Shown: piece after piece, positions 47,260 to 59,345 of the stretch
Layout: each line of letters starts with the position of its first letter
Position numbering within the stretch: position 1 is the first letter of the stretch
Origin: Ptiloglossa arizonensis
Lineage: Eukaryota; Arthropoda; Insecta; Hymenoptera; Colletidae
DNA: 64,000 nt
Assembly (NCBI RefSeq): GCF_051014685.1
Contig: NC_135058.1
Location: forward strand, 4,440,811 to 4,504,810
Reading direction: 5' to 3'
Notes under the pieces: generated by a model
What the model was told of the DNA's origin: nothing
The model's input: only the letters and a program-made list of their open reading frames with translations
Database searches by the model: none
Translations under genes and position numbers: made by a program

Positions 47260-48024
47260 CGTACCTTCGTACGATCTATCGACTATTTTTATTTCCGCAA
47301 ACTCAGCCGTGGATACCCGCTCTCGCAGTTACGAAACATCTCGTTTCGATACACAACTCGAAGAATCCCGTGGACCCCACCGTAGACAGAGAAACAATTC
47401 CGTAGGCACACGCGCGAGCCGGTGCATTGCATAATTGAACGCGCAGGAACGATCAGTCGCGACCGGGAGGCTGTACGTCCCGTTTCGAGTAAAATGCTCG
47501 TTTTCTCCGCGAACGGGCGTGAGAAAAAGGTCGATAATTATCGTGGCGGGGTTCCACGTAGTAAACATTCCGCCAGTGGCCGAAATATTCCACGGCGGAA
47601 CTTCCGAATTAAAATACTTGTAACGAAAAAATGCCGGCCGACCGTGGCAACCGCGTTCCACCGGCATTAATAACGTTATTACGAACTCTCCAGTCTCACG
47701 ATAATAAGGGGTGGTGGGGGCAGACGTGTGTAGGGTGAGAGCTGAGCTGTCTCGCGCACAACAGCGGTAATCTCGTGTTTATTTGCTACTTCGTCTCTGA
47801 TTGCGCTTATCTGGCAAATTAATACTACAGTTTTATCGTTCGGCCTCTTCGCTCGTTAACGGCTCGTTTCCAAGCGGACTGTTTTCCCTCGACGATCATT
47901 TTTATTATCGCCGTTCCCTCTTGTTCGCCCTTTTCCCCCGTGCTGCGCAACCGGCGGCCAACGTTTCGCCGATCTCGATACCGCGCGGGGTGGATGAATG
48001 CTGCCTACCGAACCAACGATAAGG

Positions 48025-49205
48025 AATCGTATTATTTAATACGCCGAGTTTTTTCCCACGATTTGTGCGTTCGGTGTTCTTTCGAAATTTTCTACCAACG
48101 GTTTTTTCGCACGATCGAACTCGGTGTATTTTTCGTTTCTTTTTTTTTTTTGCATTTGCACGACAATGTGGATTATCTCTGGAGAAAATATACCTTATTG
48201 AGAATTGTACAGTATTTATTTCAATTGTGTATTTATTTCAAAGAATACGATTCCAGGCTTTTGGCTTTTCTTAGATATAATACTGTATTTCGTTTACGTG
48301 TTTTCGAATCATTTTTTAAATTAAGGTTTCCGCCAGAGAAACGAACGACGAGTATGAGATTGCAAATAGGAAAAAATACCAATATTAAAAACTGGTATGG
48401 ATTCGAAATTTTCTACGAACGTTTTTTCGCACGATCGAACTCGGTGTATTTTTCGTTTCTTTTTTTTTGCGTTTGCGTTTGCACGACAATGTGGATTATC
48501 CTCTGGAGAAAATATACCTTATTGAGAATTGTACAGTATTTATTTCAATTGTGTATTTATTTCAAAGAATACGATTCCAGGCTTTTGGCTTTTCTTAGAT
48601 ATAATACTGTATTTCGTTTACGTGTTTTCGAATCATTTTTTAAATTAAGGTTTCCGCCAGAGAAACGAACGACGAGAACGAGATTGCAAATAGGAAAAAA
48701 TACCAATATTAAAAACTGGTATGGATTCGAAATTTTCTACGAACGTTTTTTCGCACGATCGAACTCGGTGTATTTTTCGTTTCTTTTTTTTTTTTTGCGT
48801 TTGCACGACAATGTGGATTATTTCTGGAGAAAATATACGTTATTGAGAATTTTACAGTAATGGAGTGTATTTATTGCAATGAATAAGAATTTCAGGGTTT
48901 TTGGCTCCTCTTAGATATAATACTGTATTTCGTTTACGTGTTTTCGAATCATTTTTGAAATTAAGATTTCCCGCCAGAGGAACCAACGACGAGTGACATC
49001 GCAAATAGAAAAAAATACCATCGTTAAAGATTGCTATGGAATCGAAATTGATCCGTCAAATGTGAAATCGTATTATTTAACACGTCGAGTTTTATCCACG
49101 ATTTTCTACTAATGTTTTTTCGCACGATCGAACTCGGTGAAAAATAGAAAAAAATACCAATATTAACGATCGGTATGGAATCGAAATTAATCGGTCGAAC
49201 ATGAA
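48025..49205. repeat. About 320-bp tandem array (3.5 copies)
   Basis: GCACGATCGAACTCGGTG recurs at 48109, 48429, 48753 and 49122. Shared blocks are a T run, GCACGACAATGTGGATTAT, TATACCTTATTGAGAATTGT, TTCCAGGCTTTTGGCTTTTC, GTATTTCGTTTACGTGTTTT, TTTCCGCCAGAGAAACGAAC and AAAAAATACCAATATTAAAA. The first two full copies are nearly identical. The third has a rearranged middle, and the last is mostly deleted. The 306-residue frame at 47940-48860 begins without ATG and runs through the copies, so it is a by-product. Confidence 0.95.
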
Positions 49206-50032
49206 ACGATGCTTCTGATACGAATTGTACACTTCGTTCGAATTCTGTAGAAAATTATAGCGAAGAGAAACTTTGCCATGTATCGGCATATCGATCTTTC
49301 GTCGATACAAAAGATACCGAAACGATATCTATACTTGATCAATGACACACAATCGACCAGACAAATTTTTTCCCTCCAAAAAAAAAAAAGAATTATAGAA
49401 ATAATAAAAGTAAAATAAAAATCTAGGACCGTAAAAAGAGGAATATTGCTATACAAATTTGAAATTCTCGCACAACCGTAGGTTGCTTAGGTCAACAACC
49501 AACCCATGAACGGTTCAGGAGGGACCTTTCCAATACATATGACAAACACACCGCGGTATAAAAATATTACGAGCTTCTCGAAAACAGCAATTCTAAAATT
49601 ACACACGGAACCTTGAATCATCGCGGACAATAGGGGTCGAGTCAACGTGCTAATCGACTCTTTAGCGCCTGTATTTCTTCGGAATTCGTTTCATCTTCGA
49701 AGCAACAACACGAGATTGCGTCGAGTCCTTCGTACGTCCTTTCGCGCGTGCCTTTTTTTCTTTTTTCTTTCTCTCTTTCCTTCCTTTTTTTTTTCTTTTC
49801 TGCTGCTTCGTTCGTAAACGAGGCTTTATGCAAACACATTCAGCGATTAATTCCCCGACAGTCCGGTTTAAAGACCGGAGTAAATACTCCCGTTTCTCGG
49901 TCGCCACAAAGAAACGATCGAATTTCCTCGCGTTAGGGGGAACAATGACCACGGACGCGCGACAATGAGATTCGAGTCTGAACACGGCGCTGTATTGTAT
50001 GCAGAGTCTGAAGTTTCAGATTAAACCGAGTG
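49206..50032. other. Unique sequence with pyrimidine tract
   Basis: Contains an A run at about 49378-49389 and a T/C tract at about 49750-49801. The segment around 49480-49540 is distinctive unique sequence, but it has no long frame and no recognised family. Confidence 0.45.
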
Positions 50033-51480
50033 ATGGTTGATTCCCACTGGGCGTTCATGGTACGTGCATTCGGCAGAAAAATTGTAACATTCTTCAATGC
50101 TTGTTTCCCACTGGCGTTCGTGGAACGTGACGCTCGTGTTCATCGTGAAAAATTCTAACATTGTTTCAAACTTGATTCGCGCCAGCGTTCGCGAAACGTG
50201 ACACTGGCGGTCGTTAGAACAAAATTTGAACATTGTTCGAAGCTGGATTCTCAACGGCGTGCAACGTGACAACCGATGTAAAAAATTGTAATAATTTTAA
50301 TCTCGTTAGGATTCGTCAAACGTGATGTTCACATTTAGTATAAAAAAAATTGTAATAATTTTATTCTCGTTAGAATTTGTCAAACGTGATGTTCACATTT
50401 AGTATAAAAAAAATTGTAATAATTTTATTCTCGTTAGAATTCGTCAAACGTGATGTTCACATTTAGTATAAAAAAATTGTTAAAATTTAATTCTCTATAA
50501 TATTCGTCAAACGTGATGTTCACATTTAGTATAAAAAAATTGTTAAAATTTAATTCTCTATAATATTCGTCAAACGTGATGTTCACATTTAGTATAAAAA
50601 AATTGTAATAATTTTATTCTCGTTAGAATTTGTCAAACGTGATGTTCACATTTAGTATAAAAAAAATTGTAATAATTTTATTCTCGTTAGAATTCGTCAA
50701 ACGTGATGTTCACATTTAGTATAAAAAAATTGTTAAAATTTAATTCTCTATAATATTCGTCAAACGTGATGTTCACATTTAGTATAAAAAAATTGTTAAA
50801 ATTTAATTCTCTATAATATTCGTCAAACGTGATGTTCACATTTAGTATAAAAAAATTGTAATAATTTTATTCTCGTTAGAATTCGTCAAACGTGATGTTC
50901 ACATTTAGTATAAAAAAAATTGTAATAATTTTATTCTCGTTAGAATTTGTCAAACGTGATGTTCACATTTAGTATAAAAAAATGGTTAAAATTTAATTCT
51001 CTATAATATTCGTGGAACGTGATGTTTACATTTAGTATAAAAAATTGTTCAAATTTAATTCTCTATAATTTTCGTGGAACGCGATGTTCACATTTTGTAT
51101 AAAAAATTGTTCAAATATAATTCTCTGTAATATTCGTGGAACGCTTAGTATAACAAATTGTTCAAATGTAATTCTCTATAATATTCGTGGAACGCGATGT
51201 TCACACTTAGTATAGAAAATTGTTCAAATTGAATTCTCCGTAATATTCGTGGAACGTGATGTGTATATTTAATACGAAAAATAATAACATTGTTCGAAGT
51301 TTGATTCTTATCGGTGTTCATGGAACGTGACACTCACGGTTGATATAAAAAATTATAATTGTTCGAATTCCCACTAGTGTTGGTAGGTCGGTGTAAAAAA
51401 TTATAACATTGTTTGAAGCTAGATTCCCATCGGTGTTCATAGGTCGTGACGTTCACGCTCGATAAAAAAACTCGTACCAT
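50033..51480. repeat. 63/64-bp tandem array with AABB higher order and diverged edges
   Basis: GTGATGTTCACATTTAGTAT recurs every 63-64 bp (50322, 50386, 50450, 50513, 50576 and onward to about 51010). Unit type A has ATTCTCGTTAGAATT and type B has ATTCTCTATAATATT. Reading across, the order is mostly A, A', B, B, repeated about every 254 bp. Outside the core, at 50033-50280 and 51010-51480, the same unit persists but is strongly diverged (GTTCGTGGAACGTGA words, period about 60-75 bp). The central copies are homogenised and the edge copies are not. Confidence 0.95.
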
Positions 51481-53924
51481 TGTTTTGGATTCACATCAGG
51501 GACTCTACACTCGGTTGAATATACGCAATCTTTTCGCGACAATTAGCGATGAGACCGATTCAATGACACACTTATTAGTACCGATGCATCTCGATTCCCA
51601 AGCATCGTATTAAACCGGTAACGAATTAATTTGTCATTGATATTAAATAGTTAGCTGTACTTAACCATATTTTCGGTAGCATCGACCAACGAGTCAATGA
51701 CGTACACGACTAATCTGTTATCAAACTTTTGAATTATTCAAACAAGTTCGAACGACCTTTATCCAAATAATCGTTTGAATGTTATTCGATCGTTTTTTAC
51801 ACAATATATTTGATTTTGTAATTTTCATTTCCATGAAAACCAATTCCCCCAATTTTGATCAAATTCTTCGTATCGTGATGATTAATTCTCTAGTATATAG
51901 AATTATAATTTTTGTACATTTATTATTATTATTATTATTATTATTATCATCATTAGTTTGCTTCGTTCGCTTCATCTTACATTTGAAAGATCGCTCATCG
52001 TCACACCCTGATTTTAGAAAGTTGTTATTACTATATTTGACATTCAGATCGATAGTCGAGTGTTACGATCGTTTCTTTTGTTGTTAACGAGTTGTGAATG
52101 CAATTAAACGGATATTAAGATTCTTGTAATGGATACCCACCGACACGATACTCGTGTCTCAAATTAGTTTAGAACATTCGTTAGAACGATTTATACATTT
52201 TTGTAACGTTAATGATTTCCATCGAGACATTTTTAAAGCGATCTTCCTTACTCTCGATTTGTTTCAAAATTTTCGAACTGGTCGAAATTACGTACACGTC
52301 GCTTTCTTAAAAAAAAAAATTCGCACTTTTCTCGATTTTACTCGAGACGAATGCGACGATTTTTGGTCTAACTACGATTGTTCGAAACTTTCGAATCGAT
52401 CGAGCTCGGTAAATGAAAATTGACACGAATTTCTTGAAATGCTTACGCGTAATGGGAAAGAATATCGGGTGGAAAAAAATAATTAGAATACGAGCAACGG
52501 AAAATAGTCGATAGAAAAACACGCGGGAAAAGAAACGTGAAAATGAGCTTCTTCTCGCGCAGAAAAAACCTTGAACTCTAGTGATAAGTTTTTTTCAAAA
52601 ACGTAGAAGAGATCCATTGACGCAACGATCGTTTATTCCTGATGTCTCGCTGTATTGTTCTTACATTTCCATTGACGACGTAACTATCGCCACTTTTTTG
52701 TTCATTTCGTACGTAATTCTACTCATCGATGTACCTTGAGCGGACACGGTGTCATCGAGATTCAACGAGTCTCTTTAATTTCATTTCACGAGAGATATTC
52801 AAGCTGCTGTCCTCTTAATAATAATTATAACGTTATGTCAAACGTATCCGAGTATTCGACTACGTTCGTGGGAAACCGATCGCGATATCTTTAGAATTTT
52901 ATTACGTTGTTAATCGATCGTAAAAAAAATCTCTTAATTTCTTCTTCGTCCTCGATGCAACAATAGCCTCGTTCTGAATCCTCGTTGAGCAAATTTTTCA
53001 ACACGGTTACGTACACCGATGTATATTCTTCTCGATGCATAAGTGACGTTACAAACCATCCGTGCCAACCGGTAATTAGCGACTATAAAGATATTAATCG
53101 TGGTTCGAGATAGTTTCGCGAATCGAGAATCTCGATACTTCCGTAAAAGTGAACTGTATTTCCCTGTTGCGATATAGGCGCGAGTAAGTGAATCGAGTTG
53201 TCCTTGAAATCGTATTTTCTTCTTTTCCGAACGTATTTCTGGCATTCGATAATTATACGTTTCGTCGATGGGCTCGAGTTACAGACATCGCACACGACAG
53301 GAAGACTGTTATTCACAATGTACGAGTGAGTCAGTTCGACGTGCCTTGATCTTATCCTGGTAATTACGGCTTGTTGCTCACGAGTTACGTAAATTTACGC
53401 GAGTCTTCCAATGATAGAAATTAGGGATGGATATGTGGAATGGACGTACACACTGTACGTCATTTTCCATGCTAAATTCCGTTCGCGTTTGCATATCGGA
53501 ACGAGGTTTCGTACACGAACTTTCCGCTAAACGTTTGAACCTGCACGTTCTGCGAGCACGAACGCGACGTTATCGTCGTCGCGATCGTCTCCGAATCGCT
53601 GATAAAAAGCAAACCGAACTCGTACCACTTTGACAAATAATACACATTAATAAACAGAATTTACATGGAAAAGTTTCCGTGTATCGAGGTATTACATCGT
53701 GCAAAGCTAGTTACACGAGATGGTTGCGTATCGAAGTTTACTAGAATTTAAAAAATTGTATATAGAAAATTAATCATTCTTTCAAAGTGTATTCTATTCC
53801 GGAGTATATATTATACATATTTGTAAAATTTAGCAAATGTATCCGTCTGCGTTAAATTCTAGTTTTCGTATTCTCTTCTTTGTTGGAATTACTTGAAAAT
53901 ACGTCTACATCTTCTATCAAACGT
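51481..53924. other. Unique non-coding sequence
   Basis: No arrays apart from a TTA microsatellite. Frames of 102 (51779-52087 plus), 89 (52154-52423 plus) and 103 residues (52934-53245 minus) have no recognisable domain, and the second starts without ATG. Confidence 0.45.
51919..51947. repeat. (TTA)n microsatellite
   Basis: About nine uninterrupted TTA/ATT units, followed by ATC ATC. It creates a leucine run in a chance frame. Confidence 0.9.
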
Positions 53925-54715
53925 GTCGAGGGAACAATTTTTCCTTGATAACGTATCAAAGGTTTTTCGGTTAAACATTTCTACGTGCAGTGTAAAATTA
54001 AAATCGACGTTAAAAGAACAACAACGTATCAAAGAATCCAAGTGTTTCTTGGTATTAGTTAACAAATTTTCTCGGTTCGTTTCTACATACAGTGTGAAGT
54101 AAAAATTAACCTCGAGGGAAGAATTACTCGTAGATAATGGATGAAAGAATCTCAGTATCACGAGTCCACGCGTTTTTTTATCAGAGTCCTAAAATTTTCT
54201 CGGTTCAACGTTTCTATTATACATACAGCCGGAAATAAAAATCAACCCCAAAGGAAGAATTACTTGTAGATAATAGATCAAAAAAATCCCAGGACCACGA
54301 GTCCACGCGTTTTCTGATCAAATTTTCTGGGTTCAACGTTTCTACATACAACGTGAAATAAAAATCCACCTCGAAGGAAGAATCACTCATAGATAATGGA
54401 TAAAAAAAACCCCAGGACCACGAGTCCACTCGTTTCTTGGTCACGGTGAAAAACTGTTCTCGGTCTAAGATTTCTACAAACAGCGTAAAGTAAAAATCGA
54501 CATTGAAAGAATAATTATTCGTAGATAATGGATAAAAAAAAATCCAGTACCACGAGTCCACGTATTTCTTGGTCACGGTGAAAAACTGTTCTCGGTCGAA
54601 CATTCCAACATACATCGTCCAGTAAAAATGAACCTCGATTGAAGAATTAGCGGTAGATAACGGATAAAAGAATCGCAGTATCGCGAGTTGATGGGTTTCT
54701 TCCGTCGTCGGTCAA
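53925..54715. repeat. About 130-bp tandem array (6 copies)
   Basis: TAGATAATGGATAAAA-type words lie at 54131, 54267, 54390, 54522 and 54653. TTTCTACATACAGTGTGAAG-type words lie near 53978, 54080, 54208, 54337 and 54467. Each unit also has ACCACGAGTCCACGCGTTT and TTCTCGGTTCAACGTTTCTA. Left copies are more diverged and shorter (about 102 bp). Confidence 0.9.
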
Positions 54716-57700
54716 AGGACTTTCTCGATCCTTGGTGGAGATGTACGCGAAACCTCTGCAACGTGGAGCACTCTCTGCACATGACGTCTCTAAAGAGGCT
54801 CGCCGAGTGTGCGCCACCCCGTGTGAATTGTCGGGGCCAAGGCGGAATAATACACCCGTATAAGGCAGGTGGTACTCGCCACATAAACACGAACAACGCA
54901 CACCGGGCACCCGGTGCACACAGGTATCCTTCCTTCCATCGAGGACACCGATGCGCGCCGGACGCGTCCTCTGTCGCGTTGATACAGGCCCTTCGTCCAG
55001 CTTACGGTTCAACCGAGTCGTCGAGGGCACCCGAGTGATTCGAAATCCTCGACTCGGAAAAACGAGACACCCTCGTACCTACTCTCATCTTCTGCTACCA
55101 CCTCTCTCCCTCCATTTCTCATCCACTCTTGAGCAGCTAACGCAAGAATAATGGATCCCCGTTGTCCGGTTTTCGTTCCTACCCTTCCTGGCTTCGAGAT
55201 TCTCGCGAGGTGACCGGGCAAAAAATAAAAGGACATCGGCCCCATTGTGTCCGGGATCGACCTCCAGCTCCTCCGGTTCGGCTAATTCTTCGATTAGGTG
55301 TCCCGTTTGCACCGAGACACTCGATCGGAGGGTGAGGAAATTTCGAGACAGGTTGGTCTCCGTTCCACGTTCTCACGGACTCTTTACGTATTCTTCGTTG
55401 AAAGAACCCTTTGGTGTGGAGAATTTCGAAAATTCAATCGAACGTGGACAAGAATCAACGGATGCTAAGTATTCAAAGACGGATAAATTACCAAACGCTT
55501 GGCCGTGAATATTAATATTCTTAATTATGGGATTTTTACTGTTATTACACTGGTATTGATAGTTGTACGTCTACCGTTAACCTTCCTCCGGGTCTCGCGA
55601 GATTCGTGTATTCACATTTTGCTTTACGTTTGACGGTGCTCGAGTTCTCGAAACATAATATTGCAGCTTTCTTTGTATTATATTTGTCGGTCGAGATTTT
55701 GACTCGATTCGATCAATGGTTAGAATTACTATCGTGAAAATGTGTTTTATGGGGAAAAAATTTGTTCTTGTATCGCGAATATCTCTCAAGGGCATTCTTT
55801 ATAAGTTCCTGCGGTAGATTTAATACACGAGCTTCACTGTACACGATGACTGACAATAGTAATTATTCTCTTTCCAACGAGATAGTAACGAAAAAACGTA
55901 GCTCGTCTTTCGCGAATAGAAATTGTTATCGGTCTCGTTTTACCTCGTATTGATTATTGCTCGTTCGCGAGACCTTACAACGACACTCGATGTTCAAAGA
56001 GCATTTCCACGAGCTTACGGAGCTTGATTCGTTTTTAAAGTAACGGAGACTGAGAAAATTATCAGGAGGGAAGTCATTCAAATAATAATGAGGAAAAACG
56101 TTTTTATTAAACAGGTGTAAAGACAAGGTTAGTTAAAATGGTTTCGAATACGCTTCGTTCTTTGGCAAGCTGCGAAAAGATCGAGAAAATTGGACAGTTT
56201 TTTTTTCTTTTCCAGCAAATGACTCGATGCTTGGATCAAAATTGTTTAAACTTCGATCGTAATCGAGTTTCTCGAAATGGAATGGAAAATATCGCTTCGA
56301 GTAAATATTAATACTTGTACGCGAAGTAACGATCGGTATCGAGTCGAGTGAAAGAAAAAAAGCATACGTTACGGCCTAAGAAAAATCTGCAATTGCACTT
56401 TGCAGATGAATTATCGTTTAGAAAGGAATTACAGGCTTGTCCGGTTTCTAAAGTCACGCTGTAGATTAAATTCGAAATGGTTGCTCGCTAAGAATAGGGG
56501 AGACTCGTAGTACTAGGACGTCTTGCGTACATTGTACCACATTGCAGACATCTACTTCGAAAAATTTTCATTACAACCTACGAGTAATGGATTCCTCTCT
56601 ACTAAAGGCACGGAGAGGTTCTGCGTCGACCTTTCGAAAACATTTCACTGCAATCTCTGCCTATCTTTGGAATTTACCACCGAAGAACGCAGTTTCGAAC
56701 GAAAATTAGTCACCAAATAGTACGTTTATCGATATAACGAATAAAAGAAGAAAAAAAAGAAAAACGATCGATTTTACCATACAATTTATCCCTACCAACG
56801 TTCCGATCGATAGAATTCTACAACGTATAAATATAAAACAAAAAATTATACTCGTACAAATATTCGAAAGCTACACTTATGAAAATTCCACTTGTAAATA
56901 TTTCTTACCGGAAAGAATAATATCGAAACGGTGAAAGAAAAACGGAAAATGTAAATTACGTAATAACGCAGGTGAGAAATACGTGGATAAACGCGAAGAC
57001 AATTTTCCGCGCGTAATATTTGAAAATTTGTAACCATTTACCGTAGACAGGATGGAAATGAAAGTTTCAAGCGAAACAATGTACAAACTGCTCTTAACGG
57101 TTCGTTCTAAAAATTCATGCTCCGAACGTTAAGCCCAACGCTGCGATACTTGGCTGCCATTATGAAACTCCGAGGTATTTTAAACGTCACAAGAATGTAG
57201 AAACTCGGGAAGGAAGCGTAACAAAAGAAGCTGCTGTACTTTTTTCGCTCGTGTTGTTTTTTTTTTCCCCCTCCGTTTGGCTTTTTCTTTTTTCTTTCTT
57301 TCTTTTTTCTTTTTTTTCTTTTTACCTCGGGTGCGTCGCGCGCTTTAGCGAAGACGGAAGTTTGCATGGAAAGCGACGAGGCTCGCGCAGCATGGAAACT
57401 TGCCAAGTAGACACTGTCCATTATACGTATTAACAGTTTCATAAGGTAACCTAGGTAGGTCAATTCGAGTCCGGCGACTTTGGTGATTTACAACGTCGAA
57501 GATATTTCTACGTGTACGTACGAGCCACGAACAATTTCACCGCTCGTTTGTACTCCGTTTCGCGAGGATGATCTCTCGGTAAAATTTTTCCCGTCGTATC
57601 CACGCTCTTGTAAAAATACATTCCCCGACGATTCTCGACACCTGTGCAGCGTTCAATTATTATTTCTCCCCACCTCTGTGCGTCCGATCGCGGCTGTCTC

Positions 57701-58560
57701 TTCAAACGCTCGGATAGATACAGTTTCGAAACGTTGCTCGAGCAGCGAGTCGGACATTGTAAAAGCAACATTGCTGGATTTTACCGAAGCTTCGGAACAA
57801 TGAGCTTCGTTAAGCCGAACGTGTTTCCACTTTCCAGGGCCCGTTGCTTTCGTTTTCCATTTCCTCGTTCGTAAGCGTTCGTCTCGTCCTTGGACGGTTT
57901 TCTTCGCGAGTTGTTCACCGGGACGATCAATTACGCGTTTTTAATTAACGCGTTGTTAATCGAAACGGAAAATAATACTCTCGATCCTTCGATCGTTCCT
58001 TGTTTTATCGTTCGCCGAAGCAACGTTGGCGATCGTTGAGCGATCGAGGATTTAATCGGTCGTTAAACGAACGCGTACAATGGACGCGAAAAGTTGTAAT
58101 AGGATATCCTTTGGAATATCGATCGGGAAAATAGTTCCCGGTGCGTGATTAAATTTGGCGCGTTATCGACGTTCGAGCGTACATTTTTAATCGTGTTTCC
58201 CACTCGTCGAGCAGCGTATCCGTGCATGTGTTCCTCGTATCGTATCGTCGCAATGCGCCGCGCGAGGAGAACGAGGAAGGAGAGGAGGGACAAGTCCTTT
58301 CGCCGTGCATTTCGTTTGACCTGGAAATCGATTGGAACCGATCGATCGAACTGCCGGTGCAATTCTTTTTTTCTCCGCAAAGTCGAACGGGTCCGTTTGA
58401 CATTTAGTTTGCGCGCGTGGTCGTTAATTGAATTTTACGCTCGCTTTACGGTTCATTGTGAACCGCCGTGAAGTTTCGACGAACGTGTCGTGCCCGTAGA
58501 CAATTATCCGACACGTCTTCGACGGAAATACAGCCCCCGTTGGGTTTTACGGTTCGCTAC
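54716..58560. other. Unique sequence, partly GC-rich
   Basis: The part 54716-55400 is GC-rich, and frames of 66 to 127 residues open in nearly every phase on both strands, so none stands out. The remainder is AT-rich, with an A-rich tract at about 56740-56764 and a long T/C tract at about 57251-57323. No gene is recognised. Confidence 0.45.
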
Positions 58561-58703
58561 GTTGCGTTGGCTCGCCCCATTATTATTCGATTCGATACGT
58601 TCGGACACTTTACGAATCTACGGTGTTTTCTACACGTTGCGGAACGTTGAATGCAATTACGGTTTACGAATGGCAGAAAATAACCGATAGGACGAGTCGT
58701 TAC

Positions 58704-58743
<40 letters not shown>

Positions 58744-59345
58744 AGTTTCGCGTTATCCAGAGAATGGCAGGTGTGACGTTATTGTTCGATTCGATACGTT
58801 TCGACACTTTACGAATCTACGATGTTTTCTGCCCCTACGAGAGAAAATTGTCGATAGGAACAAGTCGCGAGGTTTCTTGCCACGAGTTTCGCGTTATCTG
58901 TGGAAATCCACGGCTGACGTTATCGTTCGATTCGATGCGTTCGTTACGAATTTTATTCTCCATTCGATGGAACGTTGAACGCAATTACGGTTCACGGAAA
59001 ACGGAAAACGATCGAGAGGGACTATTCACAGTTTTTGTTTCGAGTTTCGCGCGATATTGTTCGACTCGATGCGTATTCGAACACTTTGAGAATCCGTATT
59101 GTTCTTTACCCGACGTTGAATGCAATTAGAGTTCACGAGAGAGGAAAATAATCGATGGGTACAAGTTGCAACACGCGGTTCAAGTTTTGCGTTAGTTCCG
59201 TAATCGCTGGCGCGCCATTATTGTTCGATTCGATACGATTCGACGCTTTACGAATTCACGGTGTTTTCTACCCGATAGAACGTAATCGTGATCTACGAAT
59301 AGACAAAAGAATAACCGACACGAACAAGTTGCAACTTCGTTTCTC
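58561..59345. repeat. Degenerate 136-199-bp tandem array (5 copies)
   Basis: TTATTGTTCGATTCGATACG-type words lie near 58583, 58782, 58923, 59057 and 59220. They are followed by ACACTTTACGAATCTACGGT-like and GTTGAATGCAATTACGGTT-like blocks and GAGTTTCGCGTTAT. Units vary because of indels, and the first one contains a CT microsatellite. A 168-residue frame (58623-59129) is a by-product. Confidence 0.85.
58707..58742. repeat. (CT)n microsatellite
   Basis: About eighteen uninterrupted TC units within the first copy of the surrounding array. Confidence 0.95.

Larger units (their letters stand above)
45541..48024. other. Unique sequence with foldback and direct repeat
   Basis: Holds an 18-base T run at 45629-45646, the foldback at 45766-45974 and the pair of 47-bp direct repeats at 46089 and 47213. 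The part 47330-47770 is GC-balanced and repeat-free and includes TGCATTGCATAATTGA, a POU/homeodomain-like word. No gene is recognised. Confidence 0.5.

Noticed and set aside
47940..48860. 306-residue plus-strand frame
   Set aside because: Starts without ATG and is carried through the 320-bp array. The period is not a multiple of three throughout and the frame ends when copies diverge.
54647..55508. Several 65-127-residue frames on both strands
   Set aside because: Open in nearly all phases because of GC content. The CPVC motif in one of them is not part of a RING or zinc-finger spacing.
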